NCBI GenBank assembly: GCA_045602925.1 | Contig: JAZSCN010000008.1 | Location: 114,811 to 178,810 of the forward strand | Direction of reading: 5' to 3' | Length of the DNA stretch: 64,000 bases | Origin: UBA7477 sp045602925 | Lineage (GTDB): Bacteria; Bacillota; Clostridia; Oscillospirales; Ruminococcaceae | Part shown: positions 23,387 to 31,741 of the stretch, piece after piece | Numbering within the stretch: position 1 is the first letter of the stretch | How the letters are laid out: every line of letters starts with the position of its first letter | The notes under the pieces: generated by a model | Database searches by the model: none | The model's input: only the letters and a program-made list of their open reading frames with translations | What the model was told of the DNA's origin: nothing | Made by a program: the position numbers and the translations under genes

Positions 23387-24022
23387 TTATTTGTTTTCAA
23401 GGTCGATATATGCCTTGTTATTTTTGATTGTTATTCTGTCTTCACAGAATAGTGAAACAGCCTTAGGGAGTATTTTCCATTCGACATTTTCCATGATTCT
23501 TTTCTGAAGTGTCTCAGGAGTATCATCGTTTTGAACGGAAACTGTATCCTGCAATATAATAGGACCACCGTCGCAAACTTCTGTAACAAAATGAACAGTA
23601 GCACCCGAAACCTTTACGCCCTTTTCCAGAGCTGCTTCATGAACGTGTAATCCGTAAAAGCCCTTTCCACAGAAGGAAGGAATAAGTGCAGGGTGGACGT
23701 TTATCATTTTGTATGGGAAAGCTTCTACAATCTGTTCGTCGAGAATTGTCATAAAGCCTGCATAAACAATAAGGTCAGCCTTTTCCTCAAGCATTGCATC
23801 GGTTACAGCCTTTGTGTAGCTTGCAACATCAGCATAATCCTTCCTAGGGATTACTCTTGTAGCAATATCATTATTTTTAGCTCTTTCAAGAGCATAGGCA
23901 CCTTCTTTTGAAGAAATAACACAGGTTATTTTTCCACCCTTGATATCGCCTCTGTTTTGTGCATCTATAAGTGCCTGGAGGTTAGTGCCACCACCGGATA
24001 CCAGCACAACTATATTTTTCAT
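23387..24022 (-). CDS. purN: Phosphoribosylglycinamide formyltransferase (GART)
   Basis: A 211-residue enzyme that formylates GAR in step 3 of purine synthesis using 10-formyl-THF. It starts NIVVLVSGGGTNLQAL, carries the catalytic Asn-His-Asp set in the MINVHPALIPSF segment and downstream GATVHFV...DGGPI. I chose the ATG at 24022 with AAAGGAG 12 bases upstream; an in-frame ATG 51 bases further upstream adds residues that do not match the family. Standard length. Confidence 0.95.
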   Translation of the reverse strand: MKNIVVLVSGGGTNLQALIDAQNRGDIKGGKITCVISSKEGAYALERAKNNDIATRVIPRKDYADVASYTKAVTDAMLEEKADLIVYAGFMTILDEQIVEAFPYKMINVHPALIPSFCGKGFYGLHVHEAALEKGVKVSGATVHFVTEVCDGGPIILQDTVSVQNDDTPETLQKRIMENVEWKILPKAVSLFCEDRITIKNNKAYIDLENK

Positions 24023-24114
24023 AACAAACCTTGACTCCTTTCGGTCATAAATTTGCATATCTGTATAAACCAAAGAAGGAGGGAACTTTATTGACTCCCT
24101 CCTTATAGTTTAAA

Positions 24115-25149
24115 TTAGCAGATGATAACGCCCTCATCAGAATTTGTGAGCTCGCCGAGAATGTATGCTTCTTCACCTGATGCCTTGATAGAAGCGATTG
24201 CCTTGTCTGCATCGTTCTTATCAACGACTACAGTCATACCTACGCCCATATTGAAGGTGTTGAACATATCTCTTTCAGGAATATTACCAGTCTTCATGAT
24301 AAGCTCAAAGATAGGCAGAACATCAACAGCACTTCTTTCAATTTTAACAGAAATTCCGTCAGGAAGTGAACGTGGGATATTCTCGTAGAAGCCGCCACCT
24401 GTGATATGTGAAATAGCCTTAACATTACATACATCAAGAAGATTCATAATTGGCTTAACGTAAATTTTAGTTGGTGTTAAAAGAGCCTCGCCAAGTGTAG
24501 AACCAAGAGAGTTCTCGTATCTTGAAAGATTGGATTCAGTTACAGCAAAAACCTTTCTTACAAGAGAGAAGCCATTTGAGTGAACACCACTTGACTTGAT
24601 ACCAATCATAATGTCGCCAGCCTTCTGTGTTTCCGGCTTTAAAATCTTGTCCTTATCAACAACGCCTACAGAGAAGCCGGCAAGGTCATATTCATCAACA
24701 GGGTAGAAGCCAGGCATTTCCGCTGTTTCGCCACCGATAAGTGCACAATCAGCCTGTACGCATCCATCAGCTATACCTGAAACAATTCTTGCTACCTTTT
24801 CTGGATAGTTCTTTCCAACTGCGATGTAGTCAAGGAAGAACTGAGGCTTAGCACCACAGCAGATAATGTCGTTTACACACATAGCAACGCAGTCGATACC
24901 TACTGTGTCATGCTTGTCCATAAGGAAAGCAATCTTAAGCTTAGTACCAACACCATCAGTACCTGAAACTAATACTGGCTTCTTAATGTTTGTTACATCG
25001 AGCTCGAATAAGCCACCGAAACCACCGATGCCACTAAGAACACCACTTGTTATTGTTCTAGCAACGTGCTGCTTCATAAGCTCTACAGCCTTATAACCTG
25101 CAGTTACGTCAACTCCTGCGTCCTTATAGCTTTCTGAAAAACTTTTCAT
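24115..25149 (-). CDS. purM: Phosphoribosylformylglycinamidine cyclo-ligase (AIRS)
   Basis: A 344-residue enzyme of step 5 of purine synthesis that closes FGAM to AIR with ATP. Features: YKDAGVDVTAGY at the start, the DGVGTKLKIA loop, GVDCVAMCVNDI, GGETAEMPG, and IKSSGVHSNGFSLVRK. The ATG at 25149 has AAAGGA 9 bases upstream; the in-frame ATG 36 bases earlier is less likely. Spacing to purN is 92 bases and to purE 56. No purL or purF is in this operon. Confidence 0.96.
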   Translation of the reverse strand: MKSFSESYKDAGVDVTAGYKAVELMKQHVARTITSGVLSGIGGFGGLFELDVTNIKKPVLVSGTDGVGTKLKIAFLMDKHDTVGIDCVAMCVNDIICCGAKPQFFLDYIAVGKNYPEKVARIVSGIADGCVQADCALIGGETAEMPGFYPVDEYDLAGFSVGVVDKDKILKPETQKAGDIMIGIKSSGVHSNGFSLVRKVFAVTESNLSRYENSLGSTLGEALLTPTKIYVKPIMNLLDVCNVKAISHITGGGFYENIPRSLPDGISVKIERSAVDVLPIFELIMKTGNIPERDMFNTFNMGVGMTVVVDKNDADKAIASIKASGEEAYILGELTNSDEGVIIC

Positions 25150-25205
25150 ATGTATAATTCCTTTCATCGAATGCGTTGCATTCAAAATTTGTTTTAAGCT
25201 CCTGA

Positions 25206-25700
25206 CTATTCGCCCAGAGTTGCCTGTAACTTTGAATCCTTAGCAACAACTCCGTCAATCATATCCTGCTTTGCCTTCTGAAGCTTCTGAGAAAGAGTAT
25301 CATCAGAAAGAGCTAGCATCTGTATAGCAAGAACAGCAGCATTTTTTGCACCATCAATTGCAACAGTTGCAACAGGGATACCGGAAGGCATCATAACAGT
25401 AGCCAAAAGTGCATCAAGACCGTTCATAGCACCTGACTTTATCGGAATACCGATAACAGGAAGTGTTGTGTGACCTGCGATTACGCCTGCAAGGTGTGCA
25501 GCCATTCCTGCGGCACAGATAATTACTCCAAAGCCGTTTTCCTTGGCAGAGCAAGCAAACTTACTAGCAAGTTCAGGGGTTCTGTGTGCAGACATTACGT
25601 GAGCCTCAAATGGAACGCCATAAGCTTTAAGCTCGTCAATAGCACCCTTAACAACTGGAAGGTCGCTGTCGGAGCCCATAATGATAGCAACTTTTTTCAT
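25206..25700 (-). CDS. purE: N5-carboxyaminoimidazole ribonucleotide mutase
   Basis: A 164-residue class I PurE that converts N5-CAIR to CAIR. The GSDSDLPV motif (residues 9-16), the SAHRTPE loop and AAGMAAHLAGV are visible. The start at 25700 gives the family N-terminus MKKVAIIMGSDSD with AAAGGA 12 bases upstream; two earlier in-frame ATGs overlap or touch that site. It is the first gene of the operon, so the attenuator-like leader should control the whole set. Confidence 0.96.
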   Translation of the reverse strand: MKKVAIIMGSDSDLPVVKGAIDELKAYGVPFEAHVMSAHRTPELASKFACSAKENGFGVIICAAGMAAHLAGVIAGHTTLPVIGIPIKSGAMNGLDALLATVMMPSGIPVATVAIDGAKNAAVLAIQMLALSDDTLSQKLQKAKQDMIDGVVAKDSKLQATLGE

Positions 25701-25728
25701 GATGTTGTTCATTCCTTTCATTACTTCT

Positions 25729-25766
25729 AAAAAAGAAAAGTGCAACTCTTGACAGGCGCTGCACTT
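25729..25766 (-). terminator. Putative attenuator terminator in the purine operon leader
   Basis: On the minus strand AAGTGCA (25766-25760) and TGCACTT (25744-25738), 15-base loop, then TTCTTTTTT, ending 28 bases before the purE start. Because no gene precedes it on this strand, it can only act on the operon's own leader transcript. Confidence 0.7.
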
Positions 25767-25780
25767 ATTCGTAAAATTGC

Positions 25781-25836
25781 AAGGGATAACGTTAGAATTA
25801 AGCTGTATTTCAGTTAATTGGAAATAGTTATCCCTT
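25781..25836 (-). promoter_or_regulatory. Structured 5' leader of the purine operon
   Basis: A perfect 10-bp stem, GGGATAAC-type arms at 25827-25836 and 25781-25790, encloses a smaller hairpin TATTTC/GAAATA. It lies between the promoter and the attenuator. It does not show the purine, PRPP-type or ZTP riboswitch consensus that I know. It may be a protein target, an unrecognised ligand-binding RNA, or a simple stabilising stem. Confidence 0.55.
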
Positions 25837-25845
25837 TACATATAT

Positions 25846-25874
25846 ATTGTATCTTAATTTATGATTTTTTTCAA
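25846..25874 (-). promoter_or_regulatory. SigA-type promoter of the purine operon
   Basis: On the minus strand TTGAAA (25874-25869), 17 bases, TACAAT (25851-25846). The predicted start leaves a leader of about 140 bases before purE. Confidence 0.75.
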
Positions 25875-25940
25875 CATATTTTATATAGAAATTCTCATAA
25901 AAATATAAAATCCTATTAGGCATTTTAAACAAAATGTAAT

Positions 25941-26174
25941 TTAGTACTCGTTATATCTGTTTTTGTCATACGATATATTGGTGCTAGTCGATGTGATATT
26001 ATCTATATGTGCCGACAATTCTCTTTTTGAGTGTATTTTGTAGGCATCGTTTATAAGCTGTGTCTTTCTTCTTCTATCAAGCATTGAAATCTCATATAAA
26101 AGACTCTTGTCCTCAGCGATTGCTCGTGTTAGTGAATAGGGGATACATGCACCCAATTTATAATCCTTTTTCAT
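25941..26174 (-). CDS. Small hypothetical protein
   Basis: A 77-residue protein that I do not recognise. The ribosome-binding site AAAAGGAG lies 9 bases before the ATG, which supports expression. It is polar and charged with no membrane segment; the central part (LLYEISMLDRRRKTQLIND) looks helical, and the C-terminus is Ser/Thr/Asn-rich. It is divergent from ksgA and lies upstream of the purine promoter on the same strand without a visible terminator between them. Confidence 0.6.
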   Translation of the reverse strand: MKKDYKLGACIPYSLTRAIAEDKSLLYEISMLDRRRKTQLINDAYKIHSKRELSAHIDNITSTSTNISYDKNRYNEY

Positions 26175-26225
26175 GTTACTCAGCTCCTTTTACCTTATTA
26201 TCTTCTAAAGTAATGTTTATATACC

Positions 26226-26254
26226 TTGACAACGTAGCGTAAAAAAGATAAAAT
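26226..26254 (+). promoter_or_regulatory. SigA-type promoter of ksgA
   Basis: TTGACA (26226-26231), 17 bases, TAAAAT (26249-26254), 31 bases before the ATG. Confidence 0.8.
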
Positions 26255-26284
26255 AAACTTACACTTTAAAAGGAAATTGAGAAT

Positions 26285-27145
26285 ATGGAAAACTTGACAA
26301 ATATAAATGTAATTAAAGATTTATTTGAAAAGCATGGTTTTACTTTTTCAAAGGCTTTAGGACAAAATTTTCTTGTTAATCCGTCTGTGTGTCCTAAGAT
26401 TGCTGAACTTGGAAAAGCCGATGAAGAGCATGGTATAATTGAAATTGGCACCGGTGTCGGTGTTTTGACAAACGAGCTTGCAAAGAGAGCTAAAAAGGTA
26501 GTTGCCATCGAAATTGATACAAGACTAATGCCGATTTTGAATGAAACCTTAAGCGAATATGACAACGTAAAAATCATAAACGAAGATGTTATGAAGGTCG
26601 ATTTACATAAGCTTATCGAGGAAGAATTCAAGGGCATGAAGGTATCTGTCTGCGCCAATCTTCCGTATTATATAACCTCTCCTATAATTATGATGCTACT
26701 GGAAGAAAGACTACCGATTGATACAATTACAGTTATGGTTCAAAAGGAAGCCGGCACTCGACTATGTGCTAAAATTCCAAGTAGAGATATGGGTGCTGTT
26801 ACAGTCGCTGTTAATTATTTTTCTTCACCAAAGGTCTTGTTTAATGTTTCGCGTGGTAGTTTTATGCCTTCACCAAATGTGGATAGCTGTGTTGTTCAGT
26901 TTGATGTTCATAAAGATACCAAATATTCTGTTACAGACGAAGCATACTTTTTTAAAATTGTCAGAGCTGCATTTTCTCAAAGAAGAAAAACTCTGTCAAA
27001 TTCGCTTTCTTCGGGTCTGCCAATGGATAAACAACTAGTTAACTTAGCAATCGAAAACAGCAATCTTTCGCTTACTGTAAGACCTGAACAGCTCAGTATT
27101 GAACAGCTTATCGAGGTATCTGAAAATTTAAAGAAAATTAATTAG
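26285..27145 (+). CDS. rsmA: 16S rRNA (A1518/A1519) dimethyltransferase
   Basis: A 286-residue KsgA/RsmA that dimethylates two adjacent adenines near the 3' end of 16S rRNA during small-subunit maturation. Motifs: ALGQNFLVNP (residues ~23-32), SAM motif I EIGTGVGVLT, VVAIEIDTRL, and the catalytic NLPYYITSP. The C-terminal helical domain has FSQRRKTL. Normal length. Ribosome-binding site AAAAGGAAA before the ATG; its own promoter and terminator make it a single-gene unit. Confidence 0.97.
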   Translation: MENLTNINVIKDLFEKHGFTFSKALGQNFLVNPSVCPKIAELGKADEEHGIIEIGTGVGVLTNELAKRAKKVVAIEIDTRLMPILNETLSEYDNVKIINEDVMKVDLHKLIEEEFKGMKVSVCANLPYYITSPIIMMLLEERLPIDTITVMVQKEAGTRLCAKIPSRDMGAVTVAVNYFSSPKVLFNVSRGSFMPSPNVDSCVVQFDVHKDTKYSVTDEAYFFKIVRAAFSQRRKTLSNSLSSGLPMDKQLVNLAIENSNLSLTVRPEQLSIEQLIEVSENLKKIN

Positions 27146-27154
27146 TCTTATATG

Positions 27155-27183
27155 CACCGTCGCAGTTTTGTGGCGGTGTTTTT
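27155..27183 (+). terminator. Terminator after ksgA
   Basis: A 10-bp stem with G-U pairs (27155-27164 with 27169-27178), loop GTTT, then TTTTT. Confidence 0.8.
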
Positions 27184-27229
27184 CTGTCGACACCTTTTGA
27201 CAAATTTAAACACATAAAAATGGTAAAAT
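27184..27229 (+). promoter_or_regulatory. Spo0A-type promoter of spoIIE: 0A boxes and 21-bp spacer
   Basis: TTGACA (27197-27202) and TAAAAT (27224-27229) are 21 bases apart, too far for ordinary SigA but the spacing known for the B. subtilis spoIIE and spoIIG promoters activated by Spo0A~P. TTTGACAAA (27196-27204) is, in reverse, TTTGTCAAA, a perfect 0A box (TTTGTCRAA) overlapping the -35; CTGTCGAC at 27184-27191 is a second, imperfect box about one helical turn upstream. Confidence 0.8.
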
Positions 27230-27272
27230 ATGGATATAGATATAATTTGCAGGTCAAAAGGAAGGATATAAA

Positions 27273-29555
27273 ATGAAAAGAAAGATAAAGGTTAACAGCA
27301 CACAAATTGAATTATTAAAAAAGTTGTCGATATGCTTAATACAATGTATAACTTGCTTTATTGCACCAATGTCAAAGTTTTTGGGCTTTACTTCGCCGTT
27401 TTCAATATCTGTGCTTGCAACTAGTGGAACAAATTCAATTTGGTGTTATTTATCAGCACTACTTGGCTTGTGGGTTACTGGTAATATACGCAAAAGTGTT
27501 TTTTATATAGCTTCATTAACTTTTGTTATGGGAGTCAAAATTATCTTTATGCTTGATAATCGCAAAGAGACATATTTATGTAGTACAGCAATAACCTTTG
27601 CCTCGATGATTGTGTCACTATTTATGATCACCGTAATATATGGACTAGAGTACTCTGAAATTGTCTTTTATTTATTCTGTTCGTTATTATGCAGCCTTGT
27701 TGTATACCTTATTTTGTCTGTTGCAAGCAGAGCAAGCGTTGACGGAATTTTAGATATCAATGGTATGAACGGTGCTTCGCTCGGTGTACTGTATGTGACG
27801 TTCGTTTCTGTATTTACAGGTGTTTCATTTTGGGGATTGAATCTCGGAAGAATACTTTGCGTGTGTGTTGTTTTATGTGGTGCAAAGAAGTATAAACACG
27901 TAGGTGGTGCAGTTTGCGGAGCATTGTCTACTTGTGGAATTTTTCTGAGTATTCCAGAACTTTCTGGCAATACGATGCTTTTAGCAACTGCCGGACTAAT
28001 TGCTGGTGCTTTTTGTAGTGGTGGCAGCTTTGTTATATGTATGGTTTTTCTTATTTGTACAATTGCTGGTCTTGCCGTTGGTGACATTAATCCCGATACA
28101 TTTGCAATGTTAAAAGATGTCGGAATCGGATGTGTTATATTTGCTTGCCTTCCAAGAAACTTTGTAAATAAGATTTCTGAATTTGTTGGCGGTGAAGCTA
28201 ACGCAGTTACCGTTGTTGGACACGCTGCGTCTTCTAAACTTAATTTTGCGTCAAATACACTTGGTTCAATAAGAGAACAGATTTCAGATATTTCAAAGAT
28301 TATCACTTCAAAATCTAGAATTCAAAGCATACAAGAGCGTGTCGAAAACAGTTCTTGCATTAATTGTAAGCTAAGTAATGATTGCTGGAAGCTAAATACC
28401 AAACGTACTGTTCAGGGGTTTGAAGAACTTGAAGCTCGAGTGAGAGTAAACGGACAAGTAACAAATTCAGACTTATCCGAATGTCTTAATAGTTGTAATA
28501 ATACTGAAAAGGTTATAGATAGCTTTAATGAAATTTACAAAGAAAAAGTTTACGAACAAGCCAATAATATTCGACTAAATGAGCTGCGAGAAGTTATTAC
28601 AGGTCAGCTAAGTACAATGGAGGATGTGCTTTGTGATCTTTCTTATAGAGTAAGTCAAATGTCGTATGTCGATGCAACTTTGTCTAAGAAGGTTAAGGTT
28701 GCTACTCAAAAACTAGGATTAAAAAATGCAAAAGTATGCGTATATTGTGATGAACAAAAAAGCTATCGGGTAGAGATGTACATACCTGCAAACTTTAAGA
28801 TTGATATTGTAAGGCTTACTATATTGGTCGGAGAAATTCTTTCAATGGAAATGGAACTTCCACAGATACAAACAACTGAAGCTGTTTCTAAACTTTCATT
28901 TTCTCCAAAAGCAGAATATGAGCTAAGAGTTGGATATTGGCAGTCTTCAGCAAATAAAGATATATACTGTGGAGATACTATGGAGATTATTCCACTAAGC
29001 ACAAATGAAGAGTATATTATGCTTTCTGATGGTATGGGAACAGGTAAGAGAGCTAAGCTTGATTCGCTGCTGGCTTCAAGTCTTGCAGGAAAACTTGTTA
29101 AAACGGGCGTTTCATGTGAAACGGCAATAAGAATGATAAATTCTATTCTTAGAGTAAAGGGTTGGGAGGAATCATTTGCTACACTTGATATAGCTAGATT
29201 TGACCTTTATAGAGGGGTTTGTGATATAATTAAAGCGGGAGCAGCACCGAGTTACTTAATTCGTGATGAAGTGATTTCAAAAATTAGTCTTGATACCTTG
29301 CCACTAGGTATTTTAACGGAAACAGATATCGCATCGCAACGTATGAAGCTGTTTGATAATGATATCATCATACTAGCATCGGATGGCATTTCAGACTTTG
29401 CGGAACAGTCAATCAGTAGTATAATCGGACAAGGGGACTTGCCATGTGATATACTAGCCAGAAAAATTGCAGACGCCTTCTTCGAAATTTCAAATTCTTA
29501 TAGAAGAGATGATGTTTCAATAATAGTAATAAAAATGTGTTATTCAGCAGCTTAA
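27273..29555 (+). CDS. spoIIE: Stage II sporulation protein E
   Basis: A 760-residue membrane phosphatase. About ten hydrophobic segments fill residues ~20-310; a central regulatory region contains a Cys pair group (CINCKLSNDCW, residues ~366-376); the C-terminal PP2C domain (~555-757) has LSDGMGTG, the GAAPSYL segment and ILASDGISD with the metal-binding Asp residues. SpoIIE dephosphorylates SpoIIAA to activate SigF in the forespore and helps polar septation. The length is slightly below that of B. subtilis (827). It is preceded by the Spo0A-type promoter, so early-sporulation control is likely. Confidence 0.96.
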   Translation: MKRKIKVNSTQIELLKKLSICLIQCITCFIAPMSKFLGFTSPFSISVLATSGTNSIWCYLSALLGLWVTGNIRKSVFYIASLTFVMGVKIIFMLDNRKETYLCSTAITFASMIVSLFMITVIYGLEYSEIVFYLFCSLLCSLVVYLILSVASRASVDGILDINGMNGASLGVLYVTFVSVFTGVSFWGLNLGRILCVCVVLCGAKKYKHVGGAVCGALSTCGIFLSIPELSGNTMLLATAGLIAGAFCSGGSFVICMVFLICTIAGLAVGDINPDTFAMLKDVGIGCVIFACLPRNFVNKISEFVGGEANAVTVVGHAASSKLNFASNTLGSIREQISDISKIITSKSRIQSIQERVENSSCINCKLSNDCWKLNTKRTVQGFEELEARVRVNGQVTNSDLSECLNSCNNTEKVIDSFNEIYKEKVYEQANNIRLNELREVITGQLSTMEDVLCDLSYRVSQMSYVDATLSKKVKVATQKLGLKNAKVCVYCDEQKSYRVEMYIPANFKIDIVRLTILVGEILSMEMELPQIQTTEAVSKLSFSPKAEYELRVGYWQSSANKDIYCGDTMEIIPLSTNEEYIMLSDGMGTGKRAKLDSLLASSLAGKLVKTGVSCETAIRMINSILRVKGWEESFATLDIARFDLYRGVCDIIKAGAAPSYLIRDEVISKISLDTLPLGILTETDIASQRMKLFDNDIIILASDGISDFAEQSISSIIGQGDLPCDILARKIADAFFEISNSYRRDDVSIIVIKMCYSAA

Positions 29556-29663
29556 ATTATAACTTGTAATAAAATATTTATAATTTTAATAGTGGGTTTT
29601 CGACAAAATGCACAAACCTATTTGGTGAAATATGTGTGAATATTAGAACATTATATAAAACTC

Positions 29664-29692
29664 TTGAAAAATGAACAAAAAAAGCGTACAAT
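29664..29692 (+). promoter_or_regulatory. SigA-type promoter of the glycogen operon
   Basis: TTGAAA (29664-29669), 17 bases, TACAAT (29687-29692). Because it overlaps the first in-frame ATG of glgB, transcription starts after that ATG and supports the TTG start. Confidence 0.75.
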
Positions 29693-29723
29693 ATACTATA
29701 TAAAAGTATGGGAGGTTGTAAAT

Positions 29724-31718
29724 TTGACAGATTCTAACAAGATTCCGGAGCAATATCAAGTCCCGCTTTATTTGTTTCACAAGGGAACAAACTATAAGTG
29801 TGCTGATTTCTTTGGTTGTCATATAGCTGTTAGAGACGGTGTTGAGGGATATTATTTTCGAGTATGGGCACCTAATGCTAAAAGAGTATCTGTTGTAGGA
29901 GATTTCAATAACTGGAATGATACTTCTAATCCAATGGAATTGATTGGCGATTCCGGTGTTTGGGAAGCTTTTGTTTCAGGCCTTAAGCAATACGATACCT
30001 ACAAGTATTCTATTCTTGGTGCAGATAATAAGGTTCATACTAAGTCTGACCCGTATGGTACACATATGGAAACCGCGCCTAATACAGCAACTAAGATTTT
30101 TGACATTAATTCTTACAAGTGGAATGATTCTGCTTGGCAAAAGCATAAGGAAAAGAATCCTCCGTATTCTGCACCTATGAACATCTATGAGGTCCATATA
30201 AGTTCTTGGCGACAATATCCGGATGGTTCATTCTTTAGTTATTCAAAGTTTGCTGAAAGCATTATTCCTTATCTTAAGGAAATGAATTATACTCACATCG
30301 AGTTTATGCCGCTTGCAGAGTATCCTTTTGACGGCTCTTGGGGTTATCAGGGAATTGGCTATTATGCACCTACCTCAAGATTTGGAACTCCTGAAGATTT
30401 TATGAAAATGATTGATTTGTTCCACGAAGCTTCAATCAGCGTAATTCTTGACTGGGTTCCTGCTCATTTTCCAAAAGATGCCGCCGGACTTTTTGAGTTT
30501 GACGGAAGCTGTTGTTATGAGTATACCGACCCTAAGAAGCGTGAGCATTACGGCTGGGGCACAAGGGTGTTTGATTACGGCAAGGATGAGGTCGTATCAT
30601 TCCTCGTTTCTAACGCTATATACTGGCTAGATAAGTTCCATATTGACGGACTTAGAGTAGATGCTGTAGCTTCAATGCTGTATCTTGACTACGATAGAAG
30701 AGATGGTGAGTGGACTCCTAACATGTACGGCGGTCACGAAAACCTCGAGGCTATTGACTTCTTGAAGAAACTTAATTCTGCTGTATTTGAGCATTTCCCA
30801 AATACTCTTATGATTGCAGAGGAATCTACTGCTTGGCCACTTGTTACTAAGCCGACCGATATAGGTGGACTTGGCTTTAACTTCAAGTGGAATATGGGTT
30901 GGATGAATGATATGCTCAAGTATATGGCTCTTGACCCAATTCACAGAGCTTTCCACCACGATAGCTTGACATTCTCGTTCTTCTACGCATTTTCAGAGAA
31001 TTTTATTTTGCCGATTTCTCACGATGAGGTAGTTCACGGTAAGGGCTCGCTTGTCAATAAGATGTTTGGCGATATGGATGCAAAGCTTGCACAGGATAGA
31101 GCATTTATGGCATATATGATGGCACATCCTGGTAAGAAGCTTACATTTATGGGCTCTGAATTCGCTCAAGTCAGAGAGTGGGATTATGAAAACGGACTTG
31201 AGTGGTTTATGATTGACGAATTTGAAAATCATAGAAACTTCCAGCTGTTTACTAAGAATCTCAATAAGTTCTATATTGAAAATTCTCCATTCTGGGAAGT
31301 TGATTATTCTTGGGAAGGCTTTAACTGGATTTCCAACGATGATTACCGTCAGAGTATAATCATTTTTAGAAGAATTGATAAAAAGGGCAACGAGATTATC
31401 GTAGTATGTAACTTCGTTCCTGTAGGAAGGACAGCTTATAGCTTTGGAGTTCCATATAAGGGAACTTACACCGAAGTGTTTAATTCAACCTCACACGATG
31501 GTACACCATACGTTAATGGTAGCGTAAAGTCGCAAGAGGTTCCAATGCACGGATATGAACAGTCAATTTCTATTGAAATTCCTGCTTACTCTGTAATGTA
31601 CTTCAAGTGTAAGAAGACTCCTGTTAGAAAGAAGGCAGCTACAGCTTCTGAAAGCAAGAAGAAAACTACTGCTACAAAGAAGACTGCCAAGACTACTAAA
31701 TCAACTAAGAAAAACTAA
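29724..31718 (+). CDS. glgB: 1,4-alpha-glucan branching enzyme
   Basis: A 664-residue GH13 enzyme that adds alpha-1,6 branches to glycogen. I chose the TTG start at 29724: GGGAGG lies 8 bases upstream and the promoter overlaps the earlier ATG. A CBM48 domain covers about residues 30-140 (FRVWAPNAKRVSVVGDFNNW), followed by the barrel with nucleophile Asp313 (GLRVDAVAS), acid/base Glu366 (MIAEES) and Asp434 (ISHDEVVHG). Odd: the last ~35 residues are a Lys/Thr/Ala-rich tail unlike the usual end of the enzyme. First gene of glgB-glgC-glgD-glgA. Confidence 0.96.
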   Translation: MTDSNKIPEQYQVPLYLFHKGTNYKCADFFGCHIAVRDGVEGYYFRVWAPNAKRVSVVGDFNNWNDTSNPMELIGDSGVWEAFVSGLKQYDTYKYSILGADNKVHTKSDPYGTHMETAPNTATKIFDINSYKWNDSAWQKHKEKNPPYSAPMNIYEVHISSWRQYPDGSFFSYSKFAESIIPYLKEMNYTHIEFMPLAEYPFDGSWGYQGIGYYAPTSRFGTPEDFMKMIDLFHEASISVILDWVPAHFPKDAAGLFEFDGSCCYEYTDPKKREHYGWGTRVFDYGKDEVVSFLVSNAIYWLDKFHIDGLRVDAVASMLYLDYDRRDGEWTPNMYGGHENLEAIDFLKKLNSAVFEHFPNTLMIAEESTAWPLVTKPTDIGGLGFNFKWNMGWMNDMLKYMALDPIHRAFHHDSLTFSFFYAFSENFILPISHDEVVHGKGSLVNKMFGDMDAKLAQDRAFMAYMMAHPGKKLTFMGSEFAQVREWDYENGLEWFMIDEFENHRNFQLFTKNLNKFYIENSPFWEVDYSWEGFNWISNDDYRQSIIIFRRIDKKGNEIIVVCNFVPVGRTAYSFGVPYKGTYTEVFNSTSHDGTPYVNGSVKSQEVPMHGYEQSISIEIPAYSVMYFKCKKTPVRKKAATASESKKKTTATKKTAKTTKSTKKN

Positions 31719-31741
31719 TAAATTTTAGGTGGGTGACTTTA

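Noticed and set aside
25781..25836. Purine, ZTP or PRPP riboswitch
   Set aside because: None of the conserved core sequences of these riboswitches is present; only nested stems are seen.
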